Source: Candidatus Abyssobacteria bacterium SURF_5
GTDB lineage: Bacteria; Abyssobacteria; SURF-5
Length of the DNA stretch: 27,954 bases
Direction of reading: 5' to 3'
NCBI GenBank assembly: GCA_003598085.1
Contig: QZKU01000014.1
Location: 1-27,954 of the forward strand
The position numbers and the translations under genes were made by a program. Numbering within the stretch: the first letter of the stretch is position 1; each line of letters begins with the position of its first letter. Below are positions 16,166-24,290 of the stretch, piece by piece. The notes beneath the pieces are model-generated. The model had not been told where the DNA came from. It made no database searches and was given only the letters and a program-made list of their open reading frames with translations.

Positions 16166-17902
16166 TTATTCCATATACGCCCCGAGATGCGCCGAAACGC
16201 AGCGCTCGGTGTAAATCTTGAGCAATCCGGAGCGACGAGGCGCTTGATAGGGCTGCACATCTTTTAGCCTCTTCTTCAGAATCTTCTCCATCGCTGACGG
16301 CGAACGCTCTTTCCCCTCCGTCCCAATCAGTTCCAGTTGCCCGTTTTCCACGTCGATCAGGATAAGATCATTCTCCTGGACCGCTGCAATAGGACCGCCG
16401 GCTGCCGCTTCGGGAGAGACATGCCCGATGCACGGGCCCTTTGAGCCGCCCGAGAACCTGCCGTCGGTAATCAACGCCACGCTTCGATTGAGGACCCGAT
16501 CCGAGGAAATTGCTTCGGTTACGTAGAACTGTTCAGGCATCCCATTACTTTTTGGCCCTTGATACCGAATTACGAGCGCATCGCCGGGAACAATCCGTTT
16601 GTTGTAGATCGCTTCAAGCGCGTCGCCGGAATTCTCGAAAACTCGCGCGCGTCCGGTGAATTTTAACATCTCTTTTATGATGGCTGATCGCTTCAGCACC
16701 GCACCCTCGGGCGCCAGGTTTCCCCATAGAACCGCCAGCCCACCCGCTTCCTGCAGCGGATCCGTGACGGTTCGGATGATGTCGATCTTTGAAAGCGCAT
16801 GATTCTCCAAGAAACGCGGCAGCATCTCGAAATGTCCGGTCTTTTTCAGATCCTCAAGGTTTTCACCGACGGTCTTTCCCGTGACGGTCAGCGCGTCCAT
16901 AGCCAGGAAATCCTCCAGTTCCCACATGATGGCCGGGACACCGCCTGCCGCCCAGACAAGATTGGAAGGATGCATCCCCGAAGGCCGCACGTTCAGAATA
17001 AATGGAATCCTGCTATTTATCTCGGCCACTTTCCGGAGTGAGAACGAGAGCCCCAACTGGTGCGCGATCGCGGGCAAATGAAGCAAGGCGTTTGTCGATC
17101 CGCCGATGGCGGCATGAATAATGACAGCGTTGTCCAGCGCCTGTTGAGTCATGATCTTATCGGCCGTAATGCGGCGATCAAACAGGTTAAGCAATCGCCT
17201 GCCGGTACTGCGCGCCATTCGCTTCTGCAGAAAATAGCCCGCCGGCAGAAGGGCTGATCCGGGCAAAGCCATTCCTATAGCTTCAGCCAAAATCTGCATC
17301 GTTCCTGCTGTCCCCATAAATGCGCACGCGCCCGCACTTGGACATGCATGCTCACGGTAGAACTGATAGTCTTTCCTGGTCATCTTGCGCCGCCGGTAAA
17401 GGGAAGCATATGTGCCCACCATATCAAGCGTCGTCTCGGACGGGCCGGTCTGCATGACCCCGCCTGGAACAACAATGGCCGGCATCTTCAGGCGAGCGGC
17501 CGCAATCAAGTGAGCCGGCAAGCTCTTGTCACAGCCGGAGACGAAAGCGACGCAGTCAAAATGGCCGGTATTGGCATGAAGCTCACCAACCATTGCGAGC
17601 ATCTCACGCGAGGCGAGGGAATAATTCATCGCCTCGGTTCCCTGCGCGACTCCGTCGCATATGTCGGTGCAGAAATATTGAGCCGGAGCGCCGCCTTCCT
17701 CCAGAATGCCGTCGCGCACATTGTCCGCCAGCGATTTCAGATGGACCGAGCACGGGTGCGAATCACCGCCCGAACACTCGATGAGCGCCCATGGCTTCTC
17801 AAGGTCGTTCTTTGTCCAGCCGGTTCCCAGACGGAGCGAATCGGCCTCGGGGGCGGCGGCTCTGCGTTCTGTGCTGAGCCTGTCTTTTTTCCGGTGCGGC
17901 AT
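16166..17902 (-). CDS. IlvD/Edd family dehydratase
   Basis: This 578-residue protein belongs to the dihydroxy-acid / sugar-acid dehydratase family, Fe-S enzymes that convert 2,3-dihydroxy acids to 2-keto acids. Likely cluster cysteines are Cys51 (GGDSHPCSVH), Cys124 (VSGCDKSLP) and Cys187/Cys193 (HACPSAGACAFMGTAGTM); Asp83 lies in CDGVAQG and DGRFSGGSKGPCIGHVSPEA is the C-terminal active-site region. The MGTAGTM segment is closer to the sugar-acid branch than to the CGGMYTAN form I recall for branched-chain DHAD, so I withhold the name ilvD. The start at 17902 is set by AGGAGG just upstream; an upstream ATG at 17977 would overlap the cyclase gene. The neighbours do not include other branched-chain amino-acid genes. 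Confidence 0.85.
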   Translation of the reverse strand: MPHRKKDRLSTERRAAAPEADSLRLGTGWTKNDLEKPWALIECSGGDSHPCSVHLKSLADNVRDGILEEGGAPAQYFCTDICDGVAQGTEAMNYSLASREMLAMVGELHANTGHFDCVAFVSGCDKSLPAHLIAAARLKMPAIVVPGGVMQTGPSETTLDMVGTYASLYRRRKMTRKDYQFYREHACPSAGACAFMGTAGTMQILAEAIGMALPGSALLPAGYFLQKRMARSTGRRLLNLFDRRITADKIMTQQALDNAVIIHAAIGGSTNALLHLPAIAHQLGLSFSLRKVAEINSRIPFILNVRPSGMHPSNLVWAAGGVPAIMWELEDFLAMDALTVTGKTVGENLEDLKKTGHFEMLPRFLENHALSKIDIIRTVTDPLQEAGGLAVLWGNLAPEGAVLKRSAIIKEMLKFTGRARVFENSGDALEAIYNKRIVPGDALVIRYQGPKSNGMPEQFYVTEAISSDRVLNRSVALITDGRFSGGSKGPCIGHVSPEAAAGGPIAAVQENDLILIDVENGQLELIGTEGKERSPSAMEKILKKRLKDVQPYQAPRRSGLLKIYTERCVSAHLGAYME

Positions 17903-17910
17903 AAAGCCTC

Positions 17911-18537
17911 CTATTTTTCCAAAAGGATTGCGCGGCAGGGGGAACCGTCGCCATCGTGAATGCGCAGCGGCAGGCAAAGAAGCTCGTAAATCCCGGCCGA
18001 AACATCCGAAAGGTTCAGCCCTTCGAGAACTACCACTCCCGCTTCAAGCAGCAATCGATGAGCCGCATGATCTTCAGAACCGAATTTCTCGATCGAAAGA
18101 TAATCAATGCCCACCAGCTTCACTCCGCGATCTGCCAATTGTTTTGCCGTCTCGCCTGTCAGGTACGTGAAATCCCTTCGGAAGCCGGGCTGCTTCCAGT
18201 ATGAGGAGTTACGTGTCTTAAAAAGAATTCTCTTGATCCCGTTCAGATGCGGCGAAGCGACAAAATCCGGCGTGATGACCTCGGCGGCGCCCGTATCAAT
18301 AATCAGCGCCGGTCCATGCAGCGTCTCAATCGGAATCTCAGAGATATTCCTGCCGCCCTCGATGACATGCAGAGGCGCATCAATATGCGTGCCCGTGTGC
18401 GTTCCCATGTTCAGCCGCAGAACGTTAACGATGTCGCCCCGCGAGATCCGCGAAAACGGAACCACTTCGACAGGGGGATCGCCTTCATATATGGGCATGG
18501 TCGCGCTGATAGGAACCGATATATCATAATACTTCAT
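17911..18537 (-). CDS. Cyclase family / kynurenine formamidase-like metal hydrolase
   Basis: This 208-residue protein starts YYDISVPISATMPIYEGDPP, typical of the family, and has the metal-binding signature HTGTHIDAPLHV with His47, His51, Asp53 and His57. The conserved DTGAAEVITPDF and KLVGIDYLSIEKF also fit. Family members include kynurenine formamidase (KynB), isatin hydrolase and polyketide-cyclase-named proteins. No tryptophan catabolic gene is nearby, so the substrate is unknown. The ATG at 18537 matches where homology begins; a start at 18576 would add 13 atypical residues. It ends 8 bases before the IlvD/Edd gene, suggesting the two act together on an acid or amide substrate (inference). 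Confidence 0.85.
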   Translation of the reverse strand: MKYYDISVPISATMPIYEGDPPVEVVPFSRISRGDIVNVLRLNMGTHTGTHIDAPLHVIEGGRNISEIPIETLHGPALIIDTGAAEVITPDFVASPHLNGIKRILFKTRNSSYWKQPGFRRDFTYLTGETAKQLADRGVKLVGIDYLSIEKFGSEDHAAHRLLLEAGVVVLEGLNLSDVSAGIYELLCLPLRIHDGDGSPCRAILLEK

Positions 18538-18604
18538 GTGCCAGCCCCGGGACAATTTCCTGCAAGACGCCTGCATGTAGCGGCATGAATAACAAGAGAG
18601 TTTC

Positions 18605-18931
18605 CTATCGGAGATGATTCGAGGAAGAATCGGGTGGATTCGGCTGGCTCCAGCGCTTCAGGGCCCTGACTTCCTGGACGAATTTTCGAATATCCTTTTC
18701 CAGACCCTGAACCATGTCGTCAAGCAACGTGGAGCTTGGGGTTCTGATAAAGCTCCCCTCGAGCAGCCGTTCAACGTCCTTCACCATGCGGTTCAGATAC
18801 GGGCGCACGTTGCGCGTCGTATCATTGATTATCTTGTCGACGCGGCGCATCAGTTCGTCGTCGTTCGCCCGGGTATACTCCTGCTGGAGACCGCCTCCAA
18901 GTTCAAGCTGTCGAACGTCGGAATTTTTCAT
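18605..18931 (-). CDS. Hypothetical small helical protein at the head of the housekeeping array
   Basis: I do not recognise this family. The 108-residue product is charged and predicted largely helical (ANDDELMRRVDKIINDTTRN, MVKDVERLLEGSF, LLDDMVQGLEKDIRKFVQEV) with a serine/proline-rich C-terminus. It has no cysteines, membrane segment or signal peptide. The ATG at 18931 leaves about 33 bases of leader behind the promoter at 18971-18999. The ATG at 18958 would leave only about 6, so the shorter form is preferred. It lies 67 bases upstream of the cyclase gene in the same direction, so it is probably the first gene of the operon. Confidence 0.65.
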   Translation of the reverse strand: MKNSDVRQLELGGGLQQEYTRANDDELMRRVDKIINDTTRNVRPYLNRMVKDVERLLEGSFIRTPSSTLLDDMVQGLEKDIRKFVQEVRALKRWSQPNPPDSSSNHLR

Positions 18932-18970
18932 GCCCACCCACCAAAGACTAACGGCCAAAATACATGACGA

Positions 18971-18999
18971 ATTATATCTATTTAATTCCTAAAATTCAA
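18971..18999 (-). promoter_or_regulatory. Sigma70-type promoter heading the minus-strand array
   Basis: On the minus strand TTGAAT (-35, 18999 to 18994) and a perfect TATAAT (-10, 18976 to 18971) are 17 bases apart. The predicted start is near 18964. It would drive the hypothetical gene, the cyclase, the IlvD/Edd dehydratase and, by short spacing, mtnA through recJ. Confidence 0.7.
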
Positions 19000-19300
19000 G
19001 GAAATACCCGAAACAAAGCCGGGAATCGGCTTCCTCCTGCGATTGTACTATAACTTCCCTCGCTGATTAAGGAAAGTTTCGACCGCCCAGAAGCAGAGAA
19101 CATTGAATTGCAGCGCGTCTTATGAGTGAAGAACCGTTTCGTCGACCTGCGGTGCGAGCTTTTCCGGCATCAGGAACCAGAGGCTTTCCCAACCGGCCTG
19201 TCTGTCGTGCAACGGCCGCTCGCAGCGCCCGTCGGGATTCTATCCATCCCGTTGGCGGTGTCTCCAGGGTTACTTTGGTGAAATTCTATGCAGCTTCCCC
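19000..19300. other. Intergenic region without recognisable gene
   Basis: This spacer separates the minus-strand array promoter from the tRNA promoter. A 60-codon open frame (19122-19304) is Arg/Pro/Ala-rich with no ribosome-binding site and runs into the tRNA -35 box, so I do not call it. I see no repeats or hairpin terminators. Confidence 0.5.
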
Positions 19301-19329
19301 TTGACAAGCCGGACGGCCTTCCATATAAT
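19301..19329 (+). promoter_or_regulatory. Perfect-consensus sigma70 promoter of the initiator tRNA
   Basis: TTGACA (19301-19306), a 17-base spacer and TATAAT (19324-19329) match the full consensus in both boxes and spacing. Initiation is expected about 5-7 bases beyond the -10 box, at 19335-19337. That coincides with the first bases of the tRNA itself. Confidence 0.9.
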
Positions 19330-19334
19330 GTAGA

Positions 19335-19411
<77 letters not shown>

Positions 19412-19786
19412 AGAAAATGAGAGGGACTTGGATTCTTTCTTTCTTTTGCCTATTTGGGCCTTAAATTGTACCCTGCCTGCTCTTCAGAGAAGAGTTCTAC
19501 TTAAGCCTTCAAGAATCTGCAGCAATATATAAAGACACATAAGCTTTGGGTCTATGGGGTTTCCATCGACCGCCTAGCTGGTGCAACTGCATATCATACC
19601 AATCCGAGATCACTGCCTTTGGGAGGCAGGCCTCCAGGTCAAGTGGTGGTTTATCGTCGACAGGTTATCGATTTCAATCTACCGGTGGTCTTTGTACTTT
19701 CATTGAGTCTGATCCGGGAGAATGAATAAAGCGGGGGGAGATGTCAGAATAGTCTGAAAGGGGTGAGAGAGCGTTTTTTGGAAAAT
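19412..19786. other. Intergenic region between tRNA-fMet and the TPR gene, with an open-frame remnant
   Basis: This stretch lies between convergent units. It holds a start-less open frame of 74 codons on the plus strand (19505-19729) reading FKNLQQYIKTHKLWVYGVS, then IDRLAGATAYHTNPRSLPL and so on to TAA at 19727. It also has a short hairpin CTGCC-7-GGCAG at 19613-19629 and an inverted repeat TCAGA-ATAG-TCTGA near 19745. None is followed by a T run, so no rho-independent terminator is called. The open frame may be a decayed gene or chance. No repeat of the tRNA 3' end is seen here, so there is no evidence of an integrated element. Confidence 0.4.
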
Positions 19787-21493
19787 TCAGGACGTCTTCA
19801 ACTCATGCACGAGCTGCCCTGCCGCAGTGAAAATCCGTCCTCTTCCCTCACTGATCACGCCTTCATAGGATTTGCCATCATCACACCAAAACGAAAGGGA
19901 AACCGTGCTTCCTTTGATGGACATCGCTCCGGAGTTTCTGAGGGTTTTCCCCATTGCGGCCGCCATGCCCTGGCACAGATTATCGATTGTCTTGGGCGTC
20001 ACTACTCGCAGACCCAGCTTTTCAGCGGGTCCCCCTTCAGCTTTGCTTTGTTCGCCTCCAGGCTGAAACGGCGCGATATATGGTTCGCTCCCGATCTTTG
20101 CCCTCGTCTCCTCATATTGCGAGACTTCATTTCTTGACTCCGGGCAATCGGCCGAAGTTGAAATGACTACTTTGATAAGTTTTAGAGGAGGCTCGCTCGC
20201 CAGGTTCTGAGATAATGCGTATCCCGCCTCTCCTTTCGCCTCATCAAGGAGCCCCATTTCATGGAATGCCTGGGCGAGTCGCGCGTGATCGTCACCGTCA
20301 CACTGCCCGATTCGTCCACCTATCCGTACCGCTTCCTCCAAATGCGCCGCTGCGCAGCCTGATTTCTGCAGTCGCATATATGCGATCTCCATATCTTTAT
20401 GGATCTGATAGCGAATACTTTCATCCGGTTCGAAGGCGCAGGCCAAATCGAGTGATTCAATCGCTTTCTCGTACTGTTCGGTTTCCATGCAGCACTTTCC
20501 CAGAAAATACCGGCAATTGAATGTTTCCGGGCCGATGTTGACCGCTTTCTCAAAGTGGCCGATGGCCTCTTCAAAATCTCCTTTTCTCCCATACACGATG
20601 CCGATGTTAGTGTGCGCTTCCGCATATTCAGGATTGATACGGATCGCATTCTGGTAGAGCGATATCGCCTTGTCCCATTGAACGGGGTCCGCCTGATTCT
20701 GGCACGCCACCCCATAATTGAAGTGTATCTCGGGATCATTCGGCGATATTCGCAAAGCCTGCTCATAGAAGCTGCATGCTTCGAAGAACTGCCCATTTAC
20801 GTCGAGCTGATTGGCGAGCACCATCTTTTCGCGAGCCGGATTTTTGCCGCCTCCACGGGAAATGACCGTCATTGTCTCGTCCGCAAATCCCCTGATGGTC
20901 GCCTCGAGAATCTCGCAAACGTCAGACGGCAGATCAAATGTTCGCATGGCCTCCTCGACGACTGCGACCGCCTTCCTGCTATCTCCCAACTTGTAGTATG
21001 CGGCGCCCAGACAGCTTATGCACAGGCCCAGTCTCTGCGGTTCGACGTCCTGATTCTGCAATGCGCATTCAAGCGCCTTTTTGTAATAAGCTGTCGCATG
21101 ATCGAATTCATCCCGCCGCATTCGGAGCCGCGCAAGATTGTAGTGCAGGTCGTAGTCGTTGGGGTACGTCTTCATTTGCCATTGCAACAGTTCGAGCGCC
21201 TTGTCGTCATGGTTGAAGTCGGTAAGCACACAAGCCAGATTATTGACGTGCCGGCTGGCGATGCGCCTGACTTCAGAATCGGTCCATAATTCTTCCACCT
21301 TCCCTTCCCTCGCTGATGTTTCCGCTTTCCAAAATTTGGAGAGCGACCCATCATAATCCTCTGTGTCGAAGAGAAAGATGCTCTGGTTTAGCGCATCGAC
21401 CGTGTGTTGGCGCGCAGCGTCGGGCGAAGTTGCTGTGCCGCGGCTCGCGCGCAGAGAATGTATCTTGCTCAACAGGTTGTTGAGAACATTCAT
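19787..21493 (-). CDS. TPR-repeat protein of the kinase/phosphatase cluster
   Basis: This 568-residue protein from the ATG at 21493 is supported by GAGGAGGTG 6 bases upstream; a longer frame to 21565 lacks such a site. The middle consists of tetratricopeptide repeats: YDLHYNLARLRMRRDEFDHA, AAYYKKALECAL, LGAAYYKLGDSRKAV, FFEACSFYEQALRISPNDPE, IHFNYGVACQ, SLYQNAIRINPEYAEAHTNI, DFEEAIGHFEKAVNIGPETF, YEKAIESLDLACAFEPDES. TPR arrays are protein-binding scaffolds. The last ~110 residues form a separate, non-TPR domain that I do not recognise. There is no signal peptide or membrane segment, so it is likely cytoplasmic. It lies 87 bases downstream of the zinc-ribbon gene, last in the signalling operon, and probably assembles or presents kinase substrates (inference). 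Confidence 0.85.
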   Translation of the reverse strand: MNVLNNLLSKIHSLRASRGTATSPDAARQHTVDALNQSIFLFDTEDYDGSLSKFWKAETSAREGKVEELWTDSEVRRIASRHVNNLACVLTDFNHDDKALELLQWQMKTYPNDYDLHYNLARLRMRRDEFDHATAYYKKALECALQNQDVEPQRLGLCISCLGAAYYKLGDSRKAVAVVEEAMRTFDLPSDVCEILEATIRGFADETMTVISRGGGKNPAREKMVLANQLDVNGQFFEACSFYEQALRISPNDPEIHFNYGVACQNQADPVQWDKAISLYQNAIRINPEYAEAHTNIGIVYGRKGDFEEAIGHFEKAVNIGPETFNCRYFLGKCCMETEQYEKAIESLDLACAFEPDESIRYQIHKDMEIAYMRLQKSGCAAAHLEEAVRIGGRIGQCDGDDHARLAQAFHEMGLLDEAKGEAGYALSQNLASEPPLKLIKVVISTSADCPESRNEVSQYEETRAKIGSEPYIAPFQPGGEQSKAEGGPAEKLGLRVVTPKTIDNLCQGMAAAMGKTLRNSGAMSIKGSTVSLSFWCDDGKSYEGVISEGRGRIFTAAGQLVHELKTS

Positions 21494-21580
21494 GATTAAC
21501 ACCTCCTCATATTCGTCCAACGAACGGCGTCGCTGATTCTCGCCGGAACATGTTTCGGGTCTCAAAAGGAGCGCTCGCGA

Positions 21581-21865
21581 TTATTTCCCCTTTTTCATGA
21601 AGAACGAACTGATGTCGAAGAGAAATCTCTCGTGCCGGCCACACTCTTTGCAGACAACGGATAACTCATCGCAGAAGACGCCGTTGACTGCCAGCATTGT
21701 CTGCATGTCATACCTGAAAGCCCCTCCGCACGAACATCTCGAGCGGCTTGCGTAGATGTATTCCTCGAGAACAGAGTTTACCTGAATCGCTTGCGGACCG
21801 GCGTTGCAGGCAGGACATACGTATACACTTTCCGGCAGTTCTCTTTCACAGCTTTTACATTTCAT
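21581..21865 (-). CDS. Small zinc-ribbon protein
   Basis: This 94-residue protein has an N-terminal zinc ribbon MKCKSCERELPESVYVCPAC (two CxxC knuckles) and further cysteines in RSRCSCGGAF and VVCKECGRHE that could form a second metal site. Such ribbons mediate protein or nucleic-acid contacts. The start codon overlaps the end of the PP2C gene by four bases (ATGA-type), so expression is coupled to the phosphatase. The same kind of ribbon is built into the neighbouring FHA-kinase, suggesting a shared interaction surface. Function is unknown. Confidence 0.75.
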   Translation of the reverse strand: MKCKSCERELPESVYVCPACNAGPQAIQVNSVLEEYIYASRSRCSCGGAFRYDMQTMLAVNGVFCDELSVVCKECGRHERFLFDISSFFMKKGK

Positions 21866-22686
21866 CTTTTTTTTCTTCTGTGGCCGTCGCTTTCGCTGAA
21901 ACGCGCCACTTCGATTCCAGGTTCTTCTTTAAGAGCGGCTTTTTCCTCTGCAATTGCAATAACGATAATGGTCACATTATCTTTTCCGCCGGCTTCGTTC
22001 GCCGCTGCAATCAATCGCGTGCAGGCGGCGCCGGGTTTGGCCTCATCAGCCAAGATCGCCTTTATTCCCTCATCGGCCAGCATTTCCGTGAGGCCGTCGG
22101 AACACAGCAGGATGCGGTCGTCTCTCCGGACGGAGAACGTATGAATGTCCGGCAAAGGCTCGCCTTCCATTCCGACGTACCGGGTAAGCTGTCCGCGCGC
22201 CGGATGTGAATCCGCCTCCTTCTCGGTGATATCTCCCGACTCCAGAAGAAGCTGGATGATAGTGTGGTCTCGGGTCAATTTTCTGAGCCTGCTGTTCCGG
22301 AACAGATAGGCGCGGCTGTCGCCCATATGAGCAACAAAGGCCGTCGATGCGCGGAGGAGCACGAAAACTACTGTAGATCCCATGCCGGTCAGATCGGGTC
22401 TTTCTTCGCTTCCGTCGCGAAGGCTATTGCTAAAATTGGCCAACAGCTTGTACAGGATACCTGCAGTTTTCCTGCTCGACATATCCAAATGATCAGGTAA
22501 CTCGCTCCTTACGAAATATGGGAGCGCCTCAACGACTATTTTTGAGGCGACCGCTCCACCCAAGTGCCCGCCCATCCCGTCAGCGACCAGGTACAGTCCG
22601 ATGTCCGGATCCGCATACCAGGCGTCTTCGTTTTCGCGTCGAACACATCCGAGATCGGTCAGTCCCGCATGGGTTACCGTCAGCAT
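21862..22686 (-). CDS. PP2C-family Ser/Thr protein phosphatase
   Basis: This 274-residue metal-dependent phosphatase carries every PP2C motif: VRRENEDAWY, LVADGMGGHLGG, GMGSTVV, FVAHMGDSRAYLF, LTRDHT, LLCSDGLTEML and GGKDNVTIIVI. These supply the acidic residues that bind the catalytic Mn/Mg ions. It resembles the PrpC/Stp group that reverses the action of PASTA-type and other Hanks kinases. There is no membrane segment; the C-terminal ~30 residues are charged and variable. Its start overlaps the kinase stop by a single base (TGATG), and its end overlaps the zinc-ribbon gene, so it belongs to one operon with both kinases and is the likely antagonist. Confidence 0.94.
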   Translation of the reverse strand: MLTVTHAGLTDLGCVRRENEDAWYADPDIGLYLVADGMGGHLGGAVASKIVVEALPYFVRSELPDHLDMSSRKTAGILYKLLANFSNSLRDGSEERPDLTGMGSTVVFVLLRASTAFVAHMGDSRAYLFRNSRLRKLTRDHTIIQLLLESGDITEKEADSHPARGQLTRYVGMEGEPLPDIHTFSVRRDDRILLCSDGLTEMLADEGIKAILADEAKPGAACTRLIAAANEAGGKDNVTIIVIAIAEEKAALKEEPGIEVARFSESDGHRRKKR

Positions 22687-24221
22687 CAGAGCGCTCCCTC
22701 CAGAGCTCGTTTGAAGGCCGCGGCCGATTTGAAGCCGATCACCGGCCTGTCAACAAGGGCTTTGTCAATGACCGCAGCAAGCTTTTTGGGAATATCCGGA
22801 TTGCGTTCACGAATAGGAGCGGCGTCCTGGCTCAGGACTGCACGCCACACGTCTTCGCCTCTCGAGAAGTCGCGGGGGAATACTCCCGTCCCGCACACCA
22901 TATTATACAGACAGGCTGCAACGGCCCAGACGTCCACTTCCGGTTTTGCGTGTTTGAAGTTGACCACCTGTTGGCGCGGTACGAAGCAGGGAGTTCCTCC
23001 TATCGTACCCGTTAATGTCTGTCCGCTGAGGCCCGCCGCATCGAATGCTTTTGCAAGGCCGAAATCGCCGATCTTCACCGTCCACGAATTCTCAGAGCCA
23101 GCCAGAAAAATGTTGCCCGGCTTGATATCTCTGTGCACCAGCCCTTTTTTCTCGACATATTTTCCGTCGGCAAGTTTGGCGCGGACTTCAACGTTGTGCG
23201 CGTACTCGAGCCCGTCGAGAGCCTGCAGCGTTATTGAACATGCTTCATCGATCGAGAGTCTGCCTCCGCGCTGTTCCATCAGTTTGTCGATACTGCCGCG
23301 GTCGCAATATTCGAGTGTGAAGAAGAAGACTCCGTCGGCGTATCCCGACTCGAAGAACCTGACGATGTGCGGGTGATTCAAGCTCTTCATGAGTTCGGTC
23401 TCACGGAGGAAATATTCTTTCAGCTCCGGCTTCACGGCCACTTGCGGAAGCAGGAGTTTCAAGGCGACGATCTGCTCGGTTTTTGTATTGCGCGCGAGGT
23501 AGACGCCGCCCATGCCTCCGCGCCCGATCTCACGGGTCAGCGCGTAGTCCGCTAGGCCCCGGAGTTCCTGTCTGCCCTGATTTCCTCCGTGCAGGAGAGC
23601 CTTCACCAGCGCGTTCAACTCGGATTTCTTGCAGGACAGGCAAATATAGTCGCCCTGCCGGTTTTTTCCGATCTCCTTCGAGACGTCTTTCCCGCATCTG
23701 GCGCACACGTGCTTGCGAGGCGCAAGAGGTTTCTTCTCCTTCGCCGCCTTCAGTTGCTTCCAGCACGCGTCGCACACAAACAGGTTGGGCGCCCGCCTGC
23801 AATTTTCCTTTTTCTTCTCATCGATTTCTCGAGAGCATTCATTGCAGAGAACAGGCGCAAAGACACCAACCTGGAAGACGGTACGCCCGAGCCTGATCTT
23901 GTCTCCCTCTTTGAGGTCGTACTCAGGAAAGTTCACTTTGGCGCCTTCTTCCGGCGTCTGGTTTTTCTCGCGGCCTCCTATCTTCCTGCCGTTCACAAAC
24001 GTGCCGTTCAGGCTTCCGAAATCGCGGACGCGGATGTCGGGAGGATTGATATCCAGCAGGCAGTGGTGCCGCGAAATGATCTTGTGTTCCTGGTCGTTGG
24101 GCAACTGCGGCGAGCATTCATCCGCGCGTCCCATAATACACGAGGTTCTCTCCGCAAATTCATAGTTTTGGCCGGTAAGTTTTCCTTCTGTTACTGTCAG
24201 CGTAACCTTCGCTGGCATCAT
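22686..24221 (-). CDS. FHA - zinc ribbon - Ser/Thr protein kinase
   Basis: This 511-residue Hanks-type kinase has an unusual order of domains. FHA phosphopeptide reader at about 5-120 (GR at 31-32, SRHH at 50-53, LNGTFVNG at 71-78); two cysteine pairs of zinc-ribbon type (Cys126/129 with 150/153; Cys173/176 with 194/197); kinase at about 226-505. Kinase residues: GRGGMGGV loop (233-240), Lys255, Glu274 or 276, HRDIKPGN (363-370), DFG (386-388). The activation segment reads GGTPCFVPRQQ, so the usual APE Glu is Arg. No transmembrane helix, so it is cytoplasmic. AGGAGG ends 2 bases before the first ATG (24221) and 5 before the second (24218), which may be the true start. It follows the WD40 kinase and overlaps the PP2C gene. 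Confidence 0.92.
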   Translation of the reverse strand: MMPAKVTLTVTEGKLTGQNYEFAERTSCIMGRADECSPQLPNDQEHKIISRHHCLLDINPPDIRVRDFGSLNGTFVNGRKIGGREKNQTPEEGAKVNFPEYDLKEGDKIRLGRTVFQVGVFAPVLCNECSREIDEKKKENCRRAPNLFVCDACWKQLKAAKEKKPLAPRKHVCARCGKDVSKEIGKNRQGDYICLSCKKSELNALVKALLHGGNQGRQELRGLADYALTREIGRGGMGGVYLARNTKTEQIVALKLLLPQVAVKPELKEYFLRETELMKSLNHPHIVRFFESGYADGVFFFTLEYCDRGSIDKLMEQRGGRLSIDEACSITLQALDGLEYAHNVEVRAKLADGKYVEKKGLVHRDIKPGNIFLAGSENSWTVKIGDFGLAKAFDAAGLSGQTLTGTIGGTPCFVPRQQVVNFKHAKPEVDVWAVAACLYNMVCGTGVFPRDFSRGEDVWRAVLSQDAAPIRERNPDIPKKLAAVIDKALVDRPVIGFKSAAAFKRALEGAL

Positions 24222-24290
24222 TTCCTCCTTTGCGACAGCCAGTCTTCCTGAAGCTTTATGGAAATTTGTTCTTCTTAGCAGACGCGCCTG

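Noticed and set aside
16150-16260. Longer N-terminus of MtnA from the frame start at 16260
   Set aside because: The extension reads through the end of the dehydratase gene and lacks homology; AAGGAGA marks the ATG at 16149.
19122-19304. 60-codon open frame before the tRNA
   Set aside because: Low-complexity Arg/Ala/Pro content, no ribosome-binding site, and it overlaps the tRNA promoter -35 box.
19740-19790. Terminator between the tRNA and TPR gene
   Set aside because: Small inverted repeats are present but none is followed by a T run on either strand.
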